Shown here: piece by piece, positions 9,301-18,166 of the stretch
Layout of the letters: every line of letters begins with the position of its first letter
Numbering within the stretch: the first letter of the stretch is position 1
DNA from: Bacteroidales bacterium
GTDB lineage: Bacteria > Bacteroidota > Bacteroidia > Bacteroidales > UBA6680
Length of the DNA stretch: 52,245 bases
Reading direction: 5' to 3'
Assembly (NCBI GenBank): GCA_025210735.1
Contig: JAOARD010000016.1
Span: 1 to 52,245 of the forward strand
Notes under the pieces: generated by a model
Told to the model about the DNA's origin: nothing
The model's input: only the letters and a program-made list of their open reading frames with translations
Databases searched by the model: none
Translations under genes and position numbers: made by a program

Positions 9301-10795
9301 GCACTTTTAACTCTAAACTACTATTAAGAGGTAACTCTTTTGCACACTTACTTTTTTTAGCATATCTGTTTATATTTCCAAACTCATTGTTCTGTTCATA
9401 CTCTATCTCACTCAAACCTCCTGTAGGATAGATAATTGTTTTAAGAGAACCTGTTAGAGATGCCCACATATTTGTCATTCTATGAGAATTAACAAAATCT
9501 ATTAATGAACTATTATACGATCCGTTATAAAAGCCCCACATATCCTGAGCAAAGTAAAACTGCTCTGTTGTTATATCAGGCAAATTAGATTTATGGTAAT
9601 CAAATGTGTATTGACGTTCTCTTGTTACATTATCATTTGCAACCTTATATATATTTGTTAATACAAACAGAGCCCCACTACTCTCCAGATTTTCATACTC
9701 AAATCTGTATCCATAAACAAAGTCACCATTACTATACAGATTAACCTCTGTCAATCTACTATTATCATCACTATATATAAGCTCAACATCGTCTGTATTA
9801 GTACTTATTTTAGTCAACAGAGGTTTACGGTATTTTGTAATATTCCTGTTCTTACTTAGTATCTCCGGATTCTGTGTTAAACAATTAATTGTAGATTTAT
9901 CACGAATCAATGTTGTAAGAGATTCATTATAGCTAATCTTATCAAAAGCATATGTCTTGTCATACTTAAAACTCACCACACCCCCGGTACTCTTATCTGT
10001 TAGTTCTGTAAGATGCCATGCTGATGTATATGGTGTCTCTGATAAAATGCTACTAGGGCTAACTCCCCCACCAAGTATATTCTGGGTTTCATTACTGGTT
10101 ATCTCCATCTTAGAGAAATTATAGATATCACCAACATCGTCAGTAATAGTAAATGCATTGTTTATATTGTAATTAAGTATCTCCGGGTTATCAATCTTGT
10201 AATTACAGTTATCAATAGTTACAATCTCCTTATTATAGTTATAAGCAAAACGCGTATTTATTCCGGGGCCGTTCATAAAGAATATATCAGGTTCACCATC
10301 AAGACTACCTAATGATAATTTCTTTATAAAATCATTAATATCTATTGGATTATCATTACAATTACCATCAACTTTACAATAATAATCTCTTATTAGATTT
10401 GCATTCCATAAATAGCCTCTTTTATCACTTAGTTCATCAGCCTTTCCTCTTATATTCCGTGTGATTACACCTCCACCTACAAGAGTCCAACCTAATCCTA
10501 CAGATCCGGATACGGCATCCACTTTCAGACCAGAGTAGTTGTACGATAACATCAGGGGAATTTCTTTATCGCCTACCTTTATCTTAATCAGAGGCACTGT
10601 GTTATTCAGTGTTCCTGAACTCATATTTACAGGAAGGTTTCCGAATTTACCAAGGTTAGCTGCATCAGGATGCACCGGGAATGTAGACATAAGATGGTTA
10701 TATGAAGACACCATACCATCATCACCGTTTTGACTATACAGATTTGGATATATGCACCAAAGCAATGCTATTAATGCAAAGATTAGTTTTCTCAT
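6359..10795 (-). CDS. SpvB/TcB-like YD-repeat protein with C-terminal BACON domain
   Basis: A 1478-residue exported protein (signal peptide about 1-21, MRKLIFALIALLWC). The N-terminal part has LPVNMSSGTLNNTVPL and GSVGLGWTLVGGGVITR, the pattern of SpvB/TcB-type domains (Ps-L-YnS, GlGWsl). YD repeats fill the middle (for example ITDPSGKSIKYNYDGFGRL). After about residue 1130 there are beta-rich repeats, a carboxypeptidase-regulatory-like segment (GTVRNQYSIVIPDVKVEIY), and a BACON domain at about 1395-1466 (NIIANKAWTITKNDQWINVS) before a PPDFPDD tail. It lacks an Rhs core and a toxin tip. It lies 89 nt upstream of the tip-bearing Rhs gene on the same strand, and such pairs recur in Bacteroidota. 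I infer it may form part of the shell, as TcB does with TcC. BACON could bind glycans or mucin. Confidence 0.8.
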   Translation of the reverse strand: MRKLIFALIALLWCIYPNLYSQNGDDGMVSSYNHLMSTFPVHPDAANLGKFGNLPVNMSSGTLNNTVPLIKIKVGDKEIPLMLSYNYSGLKVDAVSGSVGLGWTLVGGGVITRNIRGKADELSDKRGYLWNANLIRDYYCKVDGNCNDNPIDINDFIKKLSLGSLDGEPDIFFMNGPGINTRFAYNYNKEIVTIDNCNYKIDNPEILNYNINNAFTITDDVGDIYNFSKMEITSNETQNILGGGVSPSSILSETPYTSAWHLTELTDKSTGGVVSFKYDKTYAFDKISYNESLTTLIRDKSTINCLTQNPEILSKNRNITKYRKPLLTKISTNTDDVELIYSDDNSRLTEVNLYSNGDFVYGYRFEYENLESSGALFVLTNIYKVANDNVTRERQYTFDYHKSNLPDITTEQFYFAQDMWGFYNGSYNSSLIDFVNSHRMTNMWASLTGSLKTIIYPTGGLSEIEYEQNNEFGNINRYAKKSKCAKELPLNSSLELKVRENEGCNYDRPNCMRHQDSIHIKHGHVGSLHYTLRVIEGLGVSTILEFRKRGSINQNRYSLRYGMTECEVLYGNYYYDQQIGEELIHPDNPETADGSVSKTISFDLQLDSGKYDFDLIVTATGNKQKGEGFFSISYYDPDKDTDLYKDIAGNMFKHFDVGGLRVNSVSNYNNSNKDKLITRERYIYTDDKGHSTGTGAYDIDLEYQTERMSNGVLNGGGVPEICTYEHINTQAFSNSFTNTGSGTVYRRVTKVTEGVKNGKIVYYYNTAGSGVRARSFPFVPGILESKGVGECYKTEYYDSNNKLVRKEDVTYNTLASKSLILGIKAGVIRNAVSQDGEMENVKYRDYDVFRQSSFKPTERIVTDYLNDKEYKYRETYTYDNNSAYQISKTVIDDKLDQQVTSKTVYPDMITNGSADYHIPQSMIANNILRLPVKSLSYSDNNLTGASVVHYDEYGNVTDQFSRGVVFGDTDNTDNIDTDLYTKEEEYLYNENSRVKQVKNRSSVISIIWGYGNLYPVIKAEGVTFQELENKIESLGKDVLWIENNIKDNYPAVKSFVGQLRSNLPEATITLFSYKPQVGVTEITDPSGKSIKYNYDGFGRLLKVTDNNDKILKQYKYNYREGEYADNTANRRNTIMSVAEGDGTIYPSWSVKIPDGMSKRYDFKADQYREIRDIIVDGNSIKDSYDDDDNPISEETGYTFTDIASDHTIKVVYGIERYNICVGDNIYSNVAPLCNKIERGEDYQVQFEYTKGAYTLQGIKVNGTMVTDQGIYTLNNITENTSIIGMYNMAPITGTVRNQYSIVIPDVKVEIYKIESGVNVGDTEQIMETVYTDNSGRFAFTGNYSGTVNQHNSPVYVRVSKDNVSFSTHVILLTSEREYNFSGVMNGVSTYSLYLKKHLGTKNLNIIANKAWTITKNDQWINVSQSSGSGNATITVSGQPNLGSDTREGTFVVTIGTETFTIIVRQEVEGPPDFPDDKL

Positions 10796-10880
10796 ATTAA
10801 TGAATACTTTAGGTTAATAAATGTCAGATAACAAATAAAATAATAACAATGATCAACAACAAATCATATGCCAAAACGAG

Positions 10881-10950
10881 TACTGTAACATCGTATTAAA
10901 AACCGTTTGTTAACACAATATCAACAATAACAGTTACAGTATAACGGTTT
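10881..10950. promoter_or_regulatory. interleaved inverted repeats with pseudoknot topology upstream of the Rhs operon
   Basis: Three perfect pairs are present: TACTGTAAC (10881-10889) with GTTACAGTA (10933-10941), AAACCGTT (10900-10907) with AACGGTTT (10943-10950), and TGTTA (10908-10912) with TAACA (10928-10932). The second and third helices are contiguous. The first pairs an upstream segment with the bulge between them, so an RNA from either strand could form a pseudoknot. It ends 155 to 86 nt before the Rhs operon start codon, so it may be a leader element. Overlapping DNA operators are an alternative. Confidence 0.4.
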
Positions 10951-11154
10951 AAAACCACTAATAAATAAAACATCAATCCCCTATTTTAGTACAACACACG
11001 TATATTGCGTACTCAAAAATCAGTGACTTTACAAACACTTTACATAAAGTTATCAACATCAGTAACTTTTATATATTTTCTATCACAAAAAGTAATAAAA
11101 CAGCGTATTGTTATATCAAATCAGGAATAACAACATTAATAATGCAACTATTTA

Positions 11155-11162
11155 TATATTTG
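11155..11162 (+). promoter_or_regulatory. -7 promoter element of the ABC-F gene
   Basis: TATATTTG fits TAnnTTTG exactly and lies 20 nt before the ATG at 11183, giving a very short leader. No clear -33 TTTG is visible. Confidence 0.55.
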
Positions 11163-11182
11163 CGGTCTAAAAAATTTGTTGT

Positions 11183-12820
11183 ATGATTTCAGTTGACGCA
11201 CTTACTGTGGAGTTTGGAGGGACAACTCTGTTTAAGGATATATCATTTGTTATTAACGAGAAGGACAGAATTGCCCTTATGGGTAAGAATGGTGCCGGAA
11301 AGTCTACCCTGTTAAAGATTATTGCAGGGGCACAGAAGGCTACCAAAGGTAAAATATCGGCACCTAAAGGTACAAATATTGCCTATCTGCCTCAGCACCT
11401 GATGACAGATAATACCAGAACTGTATTTGATGAGGCTGCACAGGCATTCTCTCATATACATGAGATGGAGAGTAAGATAACTGAACTTAACAAGGAGCTT
11501 GAGACCCGTACCGATTATGAATCTGAGGAGTATTATAAGATTATTGAGGAGGTATCGGCACTTAGCGAGAAGTTCTACTCTATAGAGGAGACCAACTTTG
11601 ATGCTCAGGTAGAGAAGGTGCTTATTGGTCTTGGTTTTGAGAGAGATGACTTTGAGCGTTCTACGTCTGATTTTAGTGGTGGATGGCGTATGCGTATTGA
11701 GCTTGCCAAGATACTGCTTCAGAACCCTGATCTGATACTGCTTGATGAGCCTACAAACCATATGGATATTGAGTCTATTCAGTGGTTAGAGCAGTTTCTT
11801 ACAGAGTGTGGTAAGGCTGTAATTGTTATATCGCACGACAGAGCCTTTATTGATAATATTACAACAAGAACCATTGAGGTTACAATGGGCAGAATATATG
11901 ATTACAAGGCAACATATTCTGACTACCTTGTATTACGTCAGGAACGCAGAGAGAAGCAGTTAAAGGCATATGAAGAGCAACAGAAGATGATTGCCGAGAC
12001 AAAGCAGTTTATTGAGCGTTTTAAGGGAACCTACTCTAAAACCCTTCAGGTACAGAGTCGTGTTAAGATGCTTGATAAGTTAGAGATTATTGAGGTTGAT
12101 GAGGTAGACAGATCTGCATTAAAGCTGAAGTTCCCTCCATCGCCACGCTCTGGTAGTTATCCGGTAATTACAGATAATATATCAAAGAGTTACGACGATC
12201 ATCTTGTTTTTAGTAATGCATCGTTAACAATTGAGAGGGGCGAAAAGGTTGCTTTTGTTGGCAGAAACGGTGAAGGAAAATCGACACTTGTTAAAGCTAT
12301 TATGAACGAGATAGATTTTGAGGGTACACTTACTCTTGGTCATAATATAATGACAGGTTATTTTGCTCAGAATGCTGCATCTATGCTTGATGAGGAGCTT
12401 ACCGTATTCCAGACAATAGACGATATTGCTGTTGGCGATATACGTACCAAGATAAAGGATATGCTTGGTGCATTTATGTTTGGTGGCGATGATATTACCA
12501 AGAAAGTAAAGGTTCTGTCTGGTGGTGAGAGAACCCGTTTGGCAATACTTAAGTTACTGCTTGAGCCTGTTAACATGCTTATTCTTGATGAGCCTACCAA
12601 CCACCTTGATATGAAGACCAAGGATATACTTAAGGATGCACTTAAGAATTACGATGGTACCCTTATACTTGTATCGCACGACAGGGACTTCCTTGATGGT
12701 CTGGCAGAGAAGGTGTATGAGTTTGGTAATAAACGTATAAAGGAGCACCTGTGTGGTATTAATGAGTTCCTTGAACTTAAGAAGATGGATAACCTGAAGG
12801 ATATTGAGAAGAAGAAGTAA
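11183..12820 (+). CDS. ABC-F family ATPase
   Basis: A 545-residue soluble protein with two ABC ATPase domains and no membrane segments, which is the ABC-F architecture. Domain 1 has Walker A GKNGAGKST (near 35), signature FSGGWRMR and Walker B LLDEPTNHMD. A charged linker rich in Glu, Lys and Gln (about 240-310, LRQERREKQLKAYEEQQK) forms the P-site tRNA interaction motif of these proteins. Domain 2 has GRNGEGKST, LSGGERTR and LILDEPTNHLD. ABC-F proteins act on the ribosome, rescuing stalled states or protecting it from antibiotics. Nothing here points to a resistance role, and a housekeeping factor (Uup/YbiT-like) is more likely. It is monocistronic, with its own promoter and a strong terminator. 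Confidence 0.93.
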   Translation: MISVDALTVEFGGTTLFKDISFVINEKDRIALMGKNGAGKSTLLKIIAGAQKATKGKISAPKGTNIAYLPQHLMTDNTRTVFDEAAQAFSHIHEMESKITELNKELETRTDYESEEYYKIIEEVSALSEKFYSIEETNFDAQVEKVLIGLGFERDDFERSTSDFSGGWRMRIELAKILLQNPDLILLDEPTNHMDIESIQWLEQFLTECGKAVIVISHDRAFIDNITTRTIEVTMGRIYDYKATYSDYLVLRQERREKQLKAYEEQQKMIAETKQFIERFKGTYSKTLQVQSRVKMLDKLEIIEVDEVDRSALKLKFPPSPRSGSYPVITDNISKSYDDHLVFSNASLTIERGEKVAFVGRNGEGKSTLVKAIMNEIDFEGTLTLGHNIMTGYFAQNAASMLDEELTVFQTIDDIAVGDIRTKIKDMLGAFMFGGDDITKKVKVLSGGERTRLAILKLLLEPVNMLILDEPTNHLDMKTKDILKDALKNYDGTLILVSHDRDFLDGLAEKVYEFGNKRIKEHLCGINEFLELKKMDNLKDIEKKK

Positions 12821-12844
12821 TACGTATTATAATATATACACTGG

Positions 12845-12875
12845 CAGCCAACAGTAATTGTTGGCTGTTTTTATA
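12845..12875 (+). terminator. rho-independent terminator of the ABC-F gene
   Basis: A perfect 9-bp stem, CAGCCAACA/TGTTGGCTG, with the 5-nt loop GTAAT, is followed by TTTTTATA 25 nt after the stop codon. Confidence 0.9.
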
Positions 12876-12949
12876 TACAACAATGTGCCTGATAGCACCG
12901 CATTACCTCTCTTTATAAAAATTCAGGTAGTTGATATCAACTCTTTTAA

Positions 12950-12957
12950 TACCTTTG
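12950..12957 (+). promoter_or_regulatory. -7 promoter element of the radical SAM gene
   Basis: TACCTTTG matches TAnnTTTG and lies 21 nt before the ATG at 12979. A GTTG at 12930-12933 may serve as a weak -33 element, although the spacing is a little short. Confidence 0.5.
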
Positions 12958-12978
12958 TGCATTCTAAAACAGATTGCA

Positions 12979-13761
12979 ATGGCTACATTTCTATTTGATA
13001 AAGTTGTTTTTGGCCCTGTGGTAAGTCGCAGGCTGGGTATCTCATTAGGTATAAACCTACTGCCAGATGATGCCAAACTGTGCAACTTTGACTGTATATA
13101 TTGTGAGTGCGGATGGAGTAATGCTCCGGGACAACCAAAGAAGAAGGTTTTTCATACCAGAGAAGAGGTAAGTGGCGCTTTAGAGGCTAAACTTATTGAG
13201 ATGGGTGGTGATAATAAGTTACCGGATGTGATAACATTTGCAGGAAACGGAGAACCTACAATGCATCCTCTTTTTAAAGAGATTATTGATGACACTATTG
13301 CTTTAAGAGATAAGTATTGTCCTAAAGCCAGAATAGCAGTATTAACAAATGCTACTATGTTACATTCAGAAAAGGTTCTTGAGGCTCTTGATAAGGTAGA
13401 TCAGAATATCCAGAAACTTGACTCTGTGTTTGAAGAAACTATAAAGCTTATTGATCAACCACAGAAGCCTATAAAGGTTGAGAAGCTTGTATCGCAATTA
13501 AAAGACTTTAATGGCAAACTGATTATACAGACAATGTTTATTAAAGGCTCATACAATGGTAAGGTTGTTGATAACACTACCAACAAAGAGGTAGATGCAT
13601 GGTTAGATACAGTTAAGTATATAAATCCTGAAGAGGTTATGATATATACCATTGCCAGAGATACCCCGATAGATACTCTTGAGAAGGTTACACCTGAGGT
13701 ACTTGACAGTATTGCTAAAAGGGTTAACGATATGGGTATAAAGACGCAGGTATCGTACTAA
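12979..13761 (+). CDS. radical SAM protein (COG0731-like)
   Basis: A 260-residue protein starting at the ATG at 12979 (MATFLFDKVVFGP). A TTG at 12931 in the same frame precedes the promoter element and is rejected. C35-x3-C39-x2-C42 in LCNFDCIYCECGW is the classic CxxxCxxC motif that binds the SAM-cleaving 4Fe-4S cluster. TFAGNGEPTMHP resembles the GGEP SAM-binding region. The overall layout resembles the wyosine-type/COG0731 radical SAM proteins, whose bacterial members are mostly uncharacterised. The substrate is unknown. It stands alone between two terminators. Confidence 0.85.
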   Translation: MATFLFDKVVFGPVVSRRLGISLGINLLPDDAKLCNFDCIYCECGWSNAPGQPKKKVFHTREEVSGALEAKLIEMGGDNKLPDVITFAGNGEPTMHPLFKEIIDDTIALRDKYCPKARIAVLTNATMLHSEKVLEALDKVDQNIQKLDSVFEETIKLIDQPQKPIKVEKLVSQLKDFNGKLIIQTMFIKGSYNGKVVDNTTNKEVDAWLDTVKYINPEEVMIYTIARDTPIDTLEKVTPEVLDSIAKRVNDMGIKTQVSY

Positions 13762-13794
13762 GATATAGATTAAGAGTCCAAAGATTAAAAGATG

Positions 13795-13831
13795 GTTTGA
13801 GGTGTTGATTATAACATCTTAAACTATTTTT
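13795..13831 (+). terminator. rho-independent terminator of the radical SAM gene
   Basis: GTTTGAGGTGTT pairs with AACATCTTAAAC (12 bp, two G-U pairs) around a 6-nt loop and is followed by TATTTTTG, 33 nt past the stop. Confidence 0.65.
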
Positions 13832-13960
13832 GATATGGTTAGCAGAAATTTATGTAATAGAAACAACAATATAACCGCCTTATATAATAGATATCATAAC
13901 AAATTACAGAAAATACTAACCTTGATCTTCGGGCTCTTTCTTTTAATAAGCATAAATAGT

Positions 13961-14569
13961 CTACACCAGTACTAAGAATGGTGTTACAATAAGAATAAAT
14001 CCGGAGATAAATCCTATATATACCTGAGCTGAATTATTTCTGTCAAGGTATATTCTTACAGAACCAATAATTCCGGCCATTATTATAGATATCATCAGAA
14101 ACAGATTAACCTGAGCATATAGTCTGAATATCATAACAAATATCAACCCAATAACTCCTCCGGCAGCCATCATATGAACAGATATCTTCCAGAAGAATGA
14201 TATTACCCATGCAAAGAACACTGTAAGTGCTGCACCCAACATAAACAGCATTACCGTAACAGGAGCTTTCATCTTGTACATATACCATAGATTTATAATA
14301 TACAGTATTGTTGCAAAAAACAGAGGTACAACACGTTCGCTGCGTTTACTCACCCCAACAGATGTTATTAATCTCTTAAGTCTGAACAGTGGCATAAGAA
14401 GAATAGGTACTGCTGCTGTAATTATCATTACAATAAGCAACATAACTCTCTTATAATCATACGGTATAAATTGCAGGTATGTTCCTGAATTAAAAAGCAG
14501 TAACATTCCTACCGTTGGCATTAGAAGTGGGTGAAGTATAATTGATAATATCTTTGCTGCTAATCTCAT
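13961..14569 (-). CDS. integral membrane protein of unknown function (possibly PAP2-related)
   Basis: A 202-residue, very hydrophobic protein with about six predicted membrane helices. The segments VSKRSERVVPL and KISVHMMAAGG loosely recall the motifs of PAP2 (lipid phosphate phosphatase) proteins (KxxxxxxRP and PSGH), but the PSGH and second RxxxxxHxxxD motifs are not intact. Catalysis is therefore doubtful and the family is uncertain. It lies 70 nt downstream of rpoN on the same strand and is probably the last gene of the asnS-rpoN operon. Envelope lipid metabolism is only a guess. Confidence 0.7.
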   Translation of the reverse strand: MRLAAKILSIILHPLLMPTVGMLLLFNSGTYLQFIPYDYKRVMLLIVMIITAAVPILLMPLFRLKRLITSVGVSKRSERVVPLFFATILYIINLWYMYKMKAPVTVMLFMLGAALTVFFAWVISFFWKISVHMMAAGGVIGLIFVMIFRLYAQVNLFLMISIIMAGIIGSVRIYLDRNNSAQVYIGFISGFILIVTPFLVLV

Positions 14570-14639
14570 TAAAAATGTGGTATTTATATCTCCGATAATA
14601 TTATAAGTTCATAAACATCTGTAGAGCAATAAAGTTCTG

Positions 14640-16097
14640 TTACTTTATCTCCTTTCGCAGACGTGCTACTGGTATATTAAGCTGCTCTCTGTACTTTGCT
14701 ACGGTACGTCTTGCTATTCTGTAACCTCTCTCTTTCAGTACAGCAGCCAACTTATCGTCAGTAAGTGGTTTCTTTTTATCTTCAGCATCAATTGTCTCTT
14801 GCAGAATAATTTTAATCTCTCTGGTAGATACCTCCTCGCCACTATCTGTTGCAAGTCCTTCTGAAAAGAAGTATTTAAGCGAATATATTCCGTGGTATGT
14901 CTGTATATACTTACTATTTGCAACACGCGATATTGTTGATATATCCAGACCTGTACGTTCTGCAATATCTTTCAGAATCATTGGTTTCAATAGGGTTTCA
15001 TCTCCCTCTACAAAGAAATCGTACTGATAACCTATTATGGCATTCATAGTTAACAGAAGAGTATTCTGGCGCTGTCTAATAGCGTCAATAAACCACTTTG
15101 CAGAGTCCATCTTCTGTTTAACAAAAGCCATTGTATCTTTACCCTTACCAGATTTGTCTTTGTTATTATAGAACGTATCCAGCATTTCGGAATATGTTCT
15201 GCTAACACGCAATTCAGGTACATTACGGTCATTTAACGATAACTGTAACTCACCATCATTATTATCCAGAACAAAATCGGGTATAATCTGCTGTACACCC
15301 TGAACAAACGAGTTGTTAAATGCATTACCGGGTTTAGGATTTAGCCGGGTTATCTCCTTTATTGCACCGCTAAGATCCTCCTCCTCTATATTAAGTTTCG
15401 CTATTATCTTGTCGTAATGCTTCTTTGCAAATTCATCAAAGTAGTGACGAATTATTGTTCTGGCAAGTGCTATCTCAGGCACCGATTGATCTTTTCTGTC
15501 TATCTGCAACAGCAGACACTCATTAAGATCACGTGCACCCAATCCGGCAGGATCAAGGGTCTGTATTGTACGCAGTACCTCAAGCAGTTTAAGCTCATCA
15601 ACCATAATGTTCTGCGAAAATGCCAGATCATCAGCTATAGCATCAAGCCTTCTTCGCACGTACCCTTCATCATCTATATTACCAACAAGATAAAGAGCCA
15701 GTTTAAAGTCATCTTCATCTAACGACAAAAGTCCCAACTGGCTCTCAATATGTTCTTTAAACGATGAACCTCCCGAGAATGGTATCTCGGTCTGTTTATC
15801 GTCTTTTGAATAGTTATTTGCTTGTAGTTTATACGAAGGAATATATTCATCATCATCAATATAGTCCTCCAATGTAAACTCGTTCTCGTCGCTATTTACA
15901 TCTTCGGCAGTAATATTATCCTCCTCACTAATCTCCGGATCACTATCCGCCCCCTCTTCTAATACAGGATTCTCTTCAAGTTCCTTCTTAATACGCTGTT
16001 CAAGCTGCATTGTAGGAATCTCCAGCAGTTTAATAACCTGTATCTGCTGCGGAGATAGCTTCTGAAGAAGTTTCTGCTGAAGTCTCTGTTTAAGCAT
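14640..16097 (-). CDS. rpoN: RNA polymerase sigma-54 factor
   Basis: A 485-residue protein. The N-terminal region I (MLKQRLQQKLLQKLSPQQIQ, then LLEIPTMQLEQRIKKELEENP) is the activator-responsive, glutamine/leucine-rich segment of sigma-54. An acidic region II follows (about 50-95). The C terminus has the RpoN box (ARRTVAKYRE, near residue 465), which reads the -24 promoter element, and an upstream helix-turn-helix (DIAERTGLDISTISRVANSKY). It lies 24 nt downstream of asnS and 70 nt upstream of a membrane protein gene, so probably in one transcript. No enhancer-binding activator gene is in the window. Confidence 0.97.
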   Translation of the reverse strand: MLKQRLQQKLLQKLSPQQIQVIKLLEIPTMQLEQRIKKELEENPVLEEGADSDPEISEEDNITAEDVNSDENEFTLEDYIDDDEYIPSYKLQANNYSKDDKQTEIPFSGGSSFKEHIESQLGLLSLDEDDFKLALYLVGNIDDEGYVRRRLDAIADDLAFSQNIMVDELKLLEVLRTIQTLDPAGLGARDLNECLLLQIDRKDQSVPEIALARTIIRHYFDEFAKKHYDKIIAKLNIEEEDLSGAIKEITRLNPKPGNAFNNSFVQGVQQIIPDFVLDNNDGELQLSLNDRNVPELRVSRTYSEMLDTFYNNKDKSGKGKDTMAFVKQKMDSAKWFIDAIRQRQNTLLLTMNAIIGYQYDFFVEGDETLLKPMILKDIAERTGLDISTISRVANSKYIQTYHGIYSLKYFFSEGLATDSGEEVSTREIKIILQETIDAEDKKKPLTDDKLAAVLKERGYRIARRTVAKYREQLNIPVARLRKEIK

Positions 16098-16121
16098 ACG
16101 ATTTTATATTAATTTTCTGCG

Positions 16122-17573
16122 TTAAAACTCTGCATTCTTTGGTGTACGTGGGAATGGAATAACGTCTCTGATATTACCCATACCTGTAACAAATAGCATT
16201 AATCTCTCAAAACCTAAACCAAATCCTGCATGTTCAACAGTTCCGAATCGTCTTGTATCAAGATACCACGACATCTCCTCTGCTGGGATATCCATCTCTT
16301 CCATACGTCTGGTAAGCATGTCAAGACGCTCCTCACGTTGCGATCCGCCAACAATTTCACCAATACCAGGGAATAGAATATCCATAGCTCTTACAGTCTT
16401 TCCATCATCGTTCTGACGCATGTAGAACGCCTTAATATCCATTGGATAGTCAACAAGTATTACCGGCTTCTTGTAATGCTTCTCTACCAAGTAACGCTCA
16501 TGCTCACTCTGTAGGTCAGCTCCCCAACCCTCAATAAGATACTTAAATTTCTTCTTCTGGTTTGGCTTACTGCGCTTAAGCACCTCTATAGCCTCAGTAT
16601 ATGTAAGACGAACAAAATCTTCAGTAAGAACCATATTCAAACGCTCAATAAGTGTTAACTCAGAACGCTCATTCTGTGGCTTAGTCTTATCCTCGTCTAT
16701 AGCACGTTTGTTAAGGAACTCAATATCTTCTTTACAGTTATCAAGAGCATATTTTACAAGATACTTAAGGAATTCCTCAGCAAGATCCATGTTATCGTCA
16801 AGATCACAGAATGCCATCTCAGGCTCAATCATCCAGAACTCTGCAAGGTGACGAGATGTATTTGAATTCTCGGCACGGAATGTTGGTCCGAATGTGTAGA
16901 TATCAGAAAGAGCAGTAGCTGCAAGCTCACCCTCAAGCTGTCCTGATACAGTAAGGTTTGTCTTCTTACCAAAGAAATCTTCGTTGTAATCAACCTCACC
17001 ATCCTCGTTACGCGGAGGTTTATTCATATCAAGTGTTGATACGTGAAACATCTCTCCTGCTCCCTCAGCATCGCTACTTGTAATTATTGGTGTATGAATA
17101 TTAACAAAACCTTTCTCGTTAAAGAAGTTGTGTACTGCAAAAATCATTGCATGACGAATTCTTGAAACAGCTCCAAACGTATTTGTACGGAAACGTAAAT
17201 GAGCAATCTCTCTTAAGAACTCTAATGAGTGACGCTTTGGTTGCAACGGATATTTATCCGGATGCGCCTCTCCTAGTACTACTATATCACTGGCTTCTAC
17301 CTCTACGCGCTGACCTTTTCCTTGCGACTCGATAAGTTTACCGCAAACAGATAATGAAGCACCGGTTGTAACCTTCTCAAGTTTCTCTTCCGGAATTACA
17401 TTAATATCAACAACAATCTGGATATTATTAATAGTAGAACCATCATTTAAAGCAATGAAAGCAACATTCTTGCTTACACGCTTAGTTCGAACCCAACCTT
17501 TTACCAGGATATCGGAACCTATTTGCCCCGACTCCAGAAGCTCTTTAATTCTGATGCGTTTTTCTCTTCTCAT
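16122..17573 (-). CDS. asnS: asparaginyl-tRNA synthetase
   Basis: A 483-residue class IIb aminoacyl-tRNA synthetase. The N-terminal OB fold (about 20-110, with [22 protein letters not shown]) binds the anticodon. The catalytic domain has motif 2 ([20 protein letters not shown]) and motif 3 ([15 protein letters not shown]). The length is close to that of bacterial AsnS. The [18 protein letters not shown] sequence, not the Asp-specific form, supports asparagine specificity. It is the first gene of a likely operon with rpoN. Confidence 0.97.
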   Translation of the reverse strand: MRREKRIRIKELLESGQIGSDILVKGWVRTKRVSKNVAFIALNDGSTINNIQIVVDINVIPEEKLEKVTTGASLSVCGKLIESQGKGQRVEVEASDIVVLGEAHPDKYPLQPKRHSLEFLREIAHLRFRTNTFGAVSRIRHAMIFAVHNFFNEKGFVNIHTPIITSSDAEGAGEMFHVSTLDMNKPPRNEDGEVDYNEDFFGKKTNLTVSGQLEGELAATALSDIYTFGPTFRAENSNTSRHLAEFWMIEPEMAFCDLDDNMDLAEEFLKYLVKYALDNCKEDIEFLNKRAIDEDKTKPQNERSELTLIERLNMVLTEDFVRLTYTEAIEVLKRSKPNQKKKFKYLIEGWGADLQSEHERYLVEKHYKKPVILVDYPMDIKAFYMRQNDDGKTVRAMDILFPGIGEIVGGSQREERLDMLTRRMEEMDIPAEEMSWYLDTRRFGTVEHAGFGLGFERLMLFVTGMGNIRDVIPFPRTPKNAEF

Positions 17574-17645
17574 CTTGTTATTATATTAAAACATTTAACT
17601 CGTGTTCAACATTATCTTGTCTGTTACAATATCGAACGCAATGCA

Positions 17646-17653
17646 CAAAAATA
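17646..17653 (-). promoter_or_regulatory. -7 promoter element of the asnS operon
   Basis: On the minus strand this reads TATTTTTG, which fits TAnnTTTG, 73 nt before the asnS start codon. Confidence 0.4.
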
Positions 17654-18106
17654 ATAACAAATATTGTTTACACTTAACCATAGGCACGAAATTTGTATAA
17701 AAAGATTTACCAATAACCTAAAACATAGCCTTATCATATACTATTACTACACAGTTGTATATATTTATTATACTATTTTCGGATAATAAAAAAGCATAAC
17801 ACCAGACTACAGAACTATCTTATGAGCAAGCATATAGCAATTCTAAACACAATTACAGTTCTCTGGTTTATTTCTTAACAAAATATCATAAACATGATAT
17901 TTATCATGTTTTAAATTATGTTTCAACAATATTTTTACGGTATGAATATTAATATTGCTCCATATTCAAATCTATATCATGTATTCGGTAAAGGTCTTTA
18001 CGAGTGCTGGATCAATTAATGAAGCTTACTGTTGCTATTCTTACTTTTTTTACCAAACTTATAGACAGTTTATTACACTATCAACTATATTGTTGATAAA
18101 CCAATA

Positions 18107-18166
18107 ATGAATAGCATTAGAACAGTAATGGCACTTGTTTTTACAGCCATCTTTTTTACTGATTAA
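18107..18166 (+). CDS. possible 19-residue hydrophobic micropeptide
   Basis: ATG at 18107 to TAA at 18166 gives a short peptide, MNSIRTVMALVFTAIFFTD, that looks like a signal peptide or a single small membrane helix. It lies 54 nt before the DPP gene. No strong ribosome site is seen. It could be a leader peptide, the remnant of an exported protein, or chance. Confidence 0.15.
   Translation: MNSIRTVMALVFTAIFFTD

Larger units (their letters stand above)
10796..11182. other. non-coding divergent region between the Rhs operon and the ABC-F gene
   Basis: A 387-nt AT-rich stretch with no convincing coding frame. It should hold the promoter of the minus-strand Rhs operon, but no clean TAnnTTTG was found for it. 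It also contains the interleaved inverted repeats at 10881-10950 and the ABC-F promoter near its right end. Confidence 0.6.

Noticed and set aside
11183..12820. Antibiotic-resistance ABC-F protein
   Set aside because: No antibiotic-resistance context or leader attenuator is present, and every Bacteroidota genome carries housekeeping ABC-F genes.
18128..18150. TGGCAC followed by a T-rich segment, a partial sigma-54 promoter
   Set aside because: The -24 half is exact, but the -12 position reads TTTA instead of TTGC, and it falls inside the possible micropeptide. One half-site is not enough.
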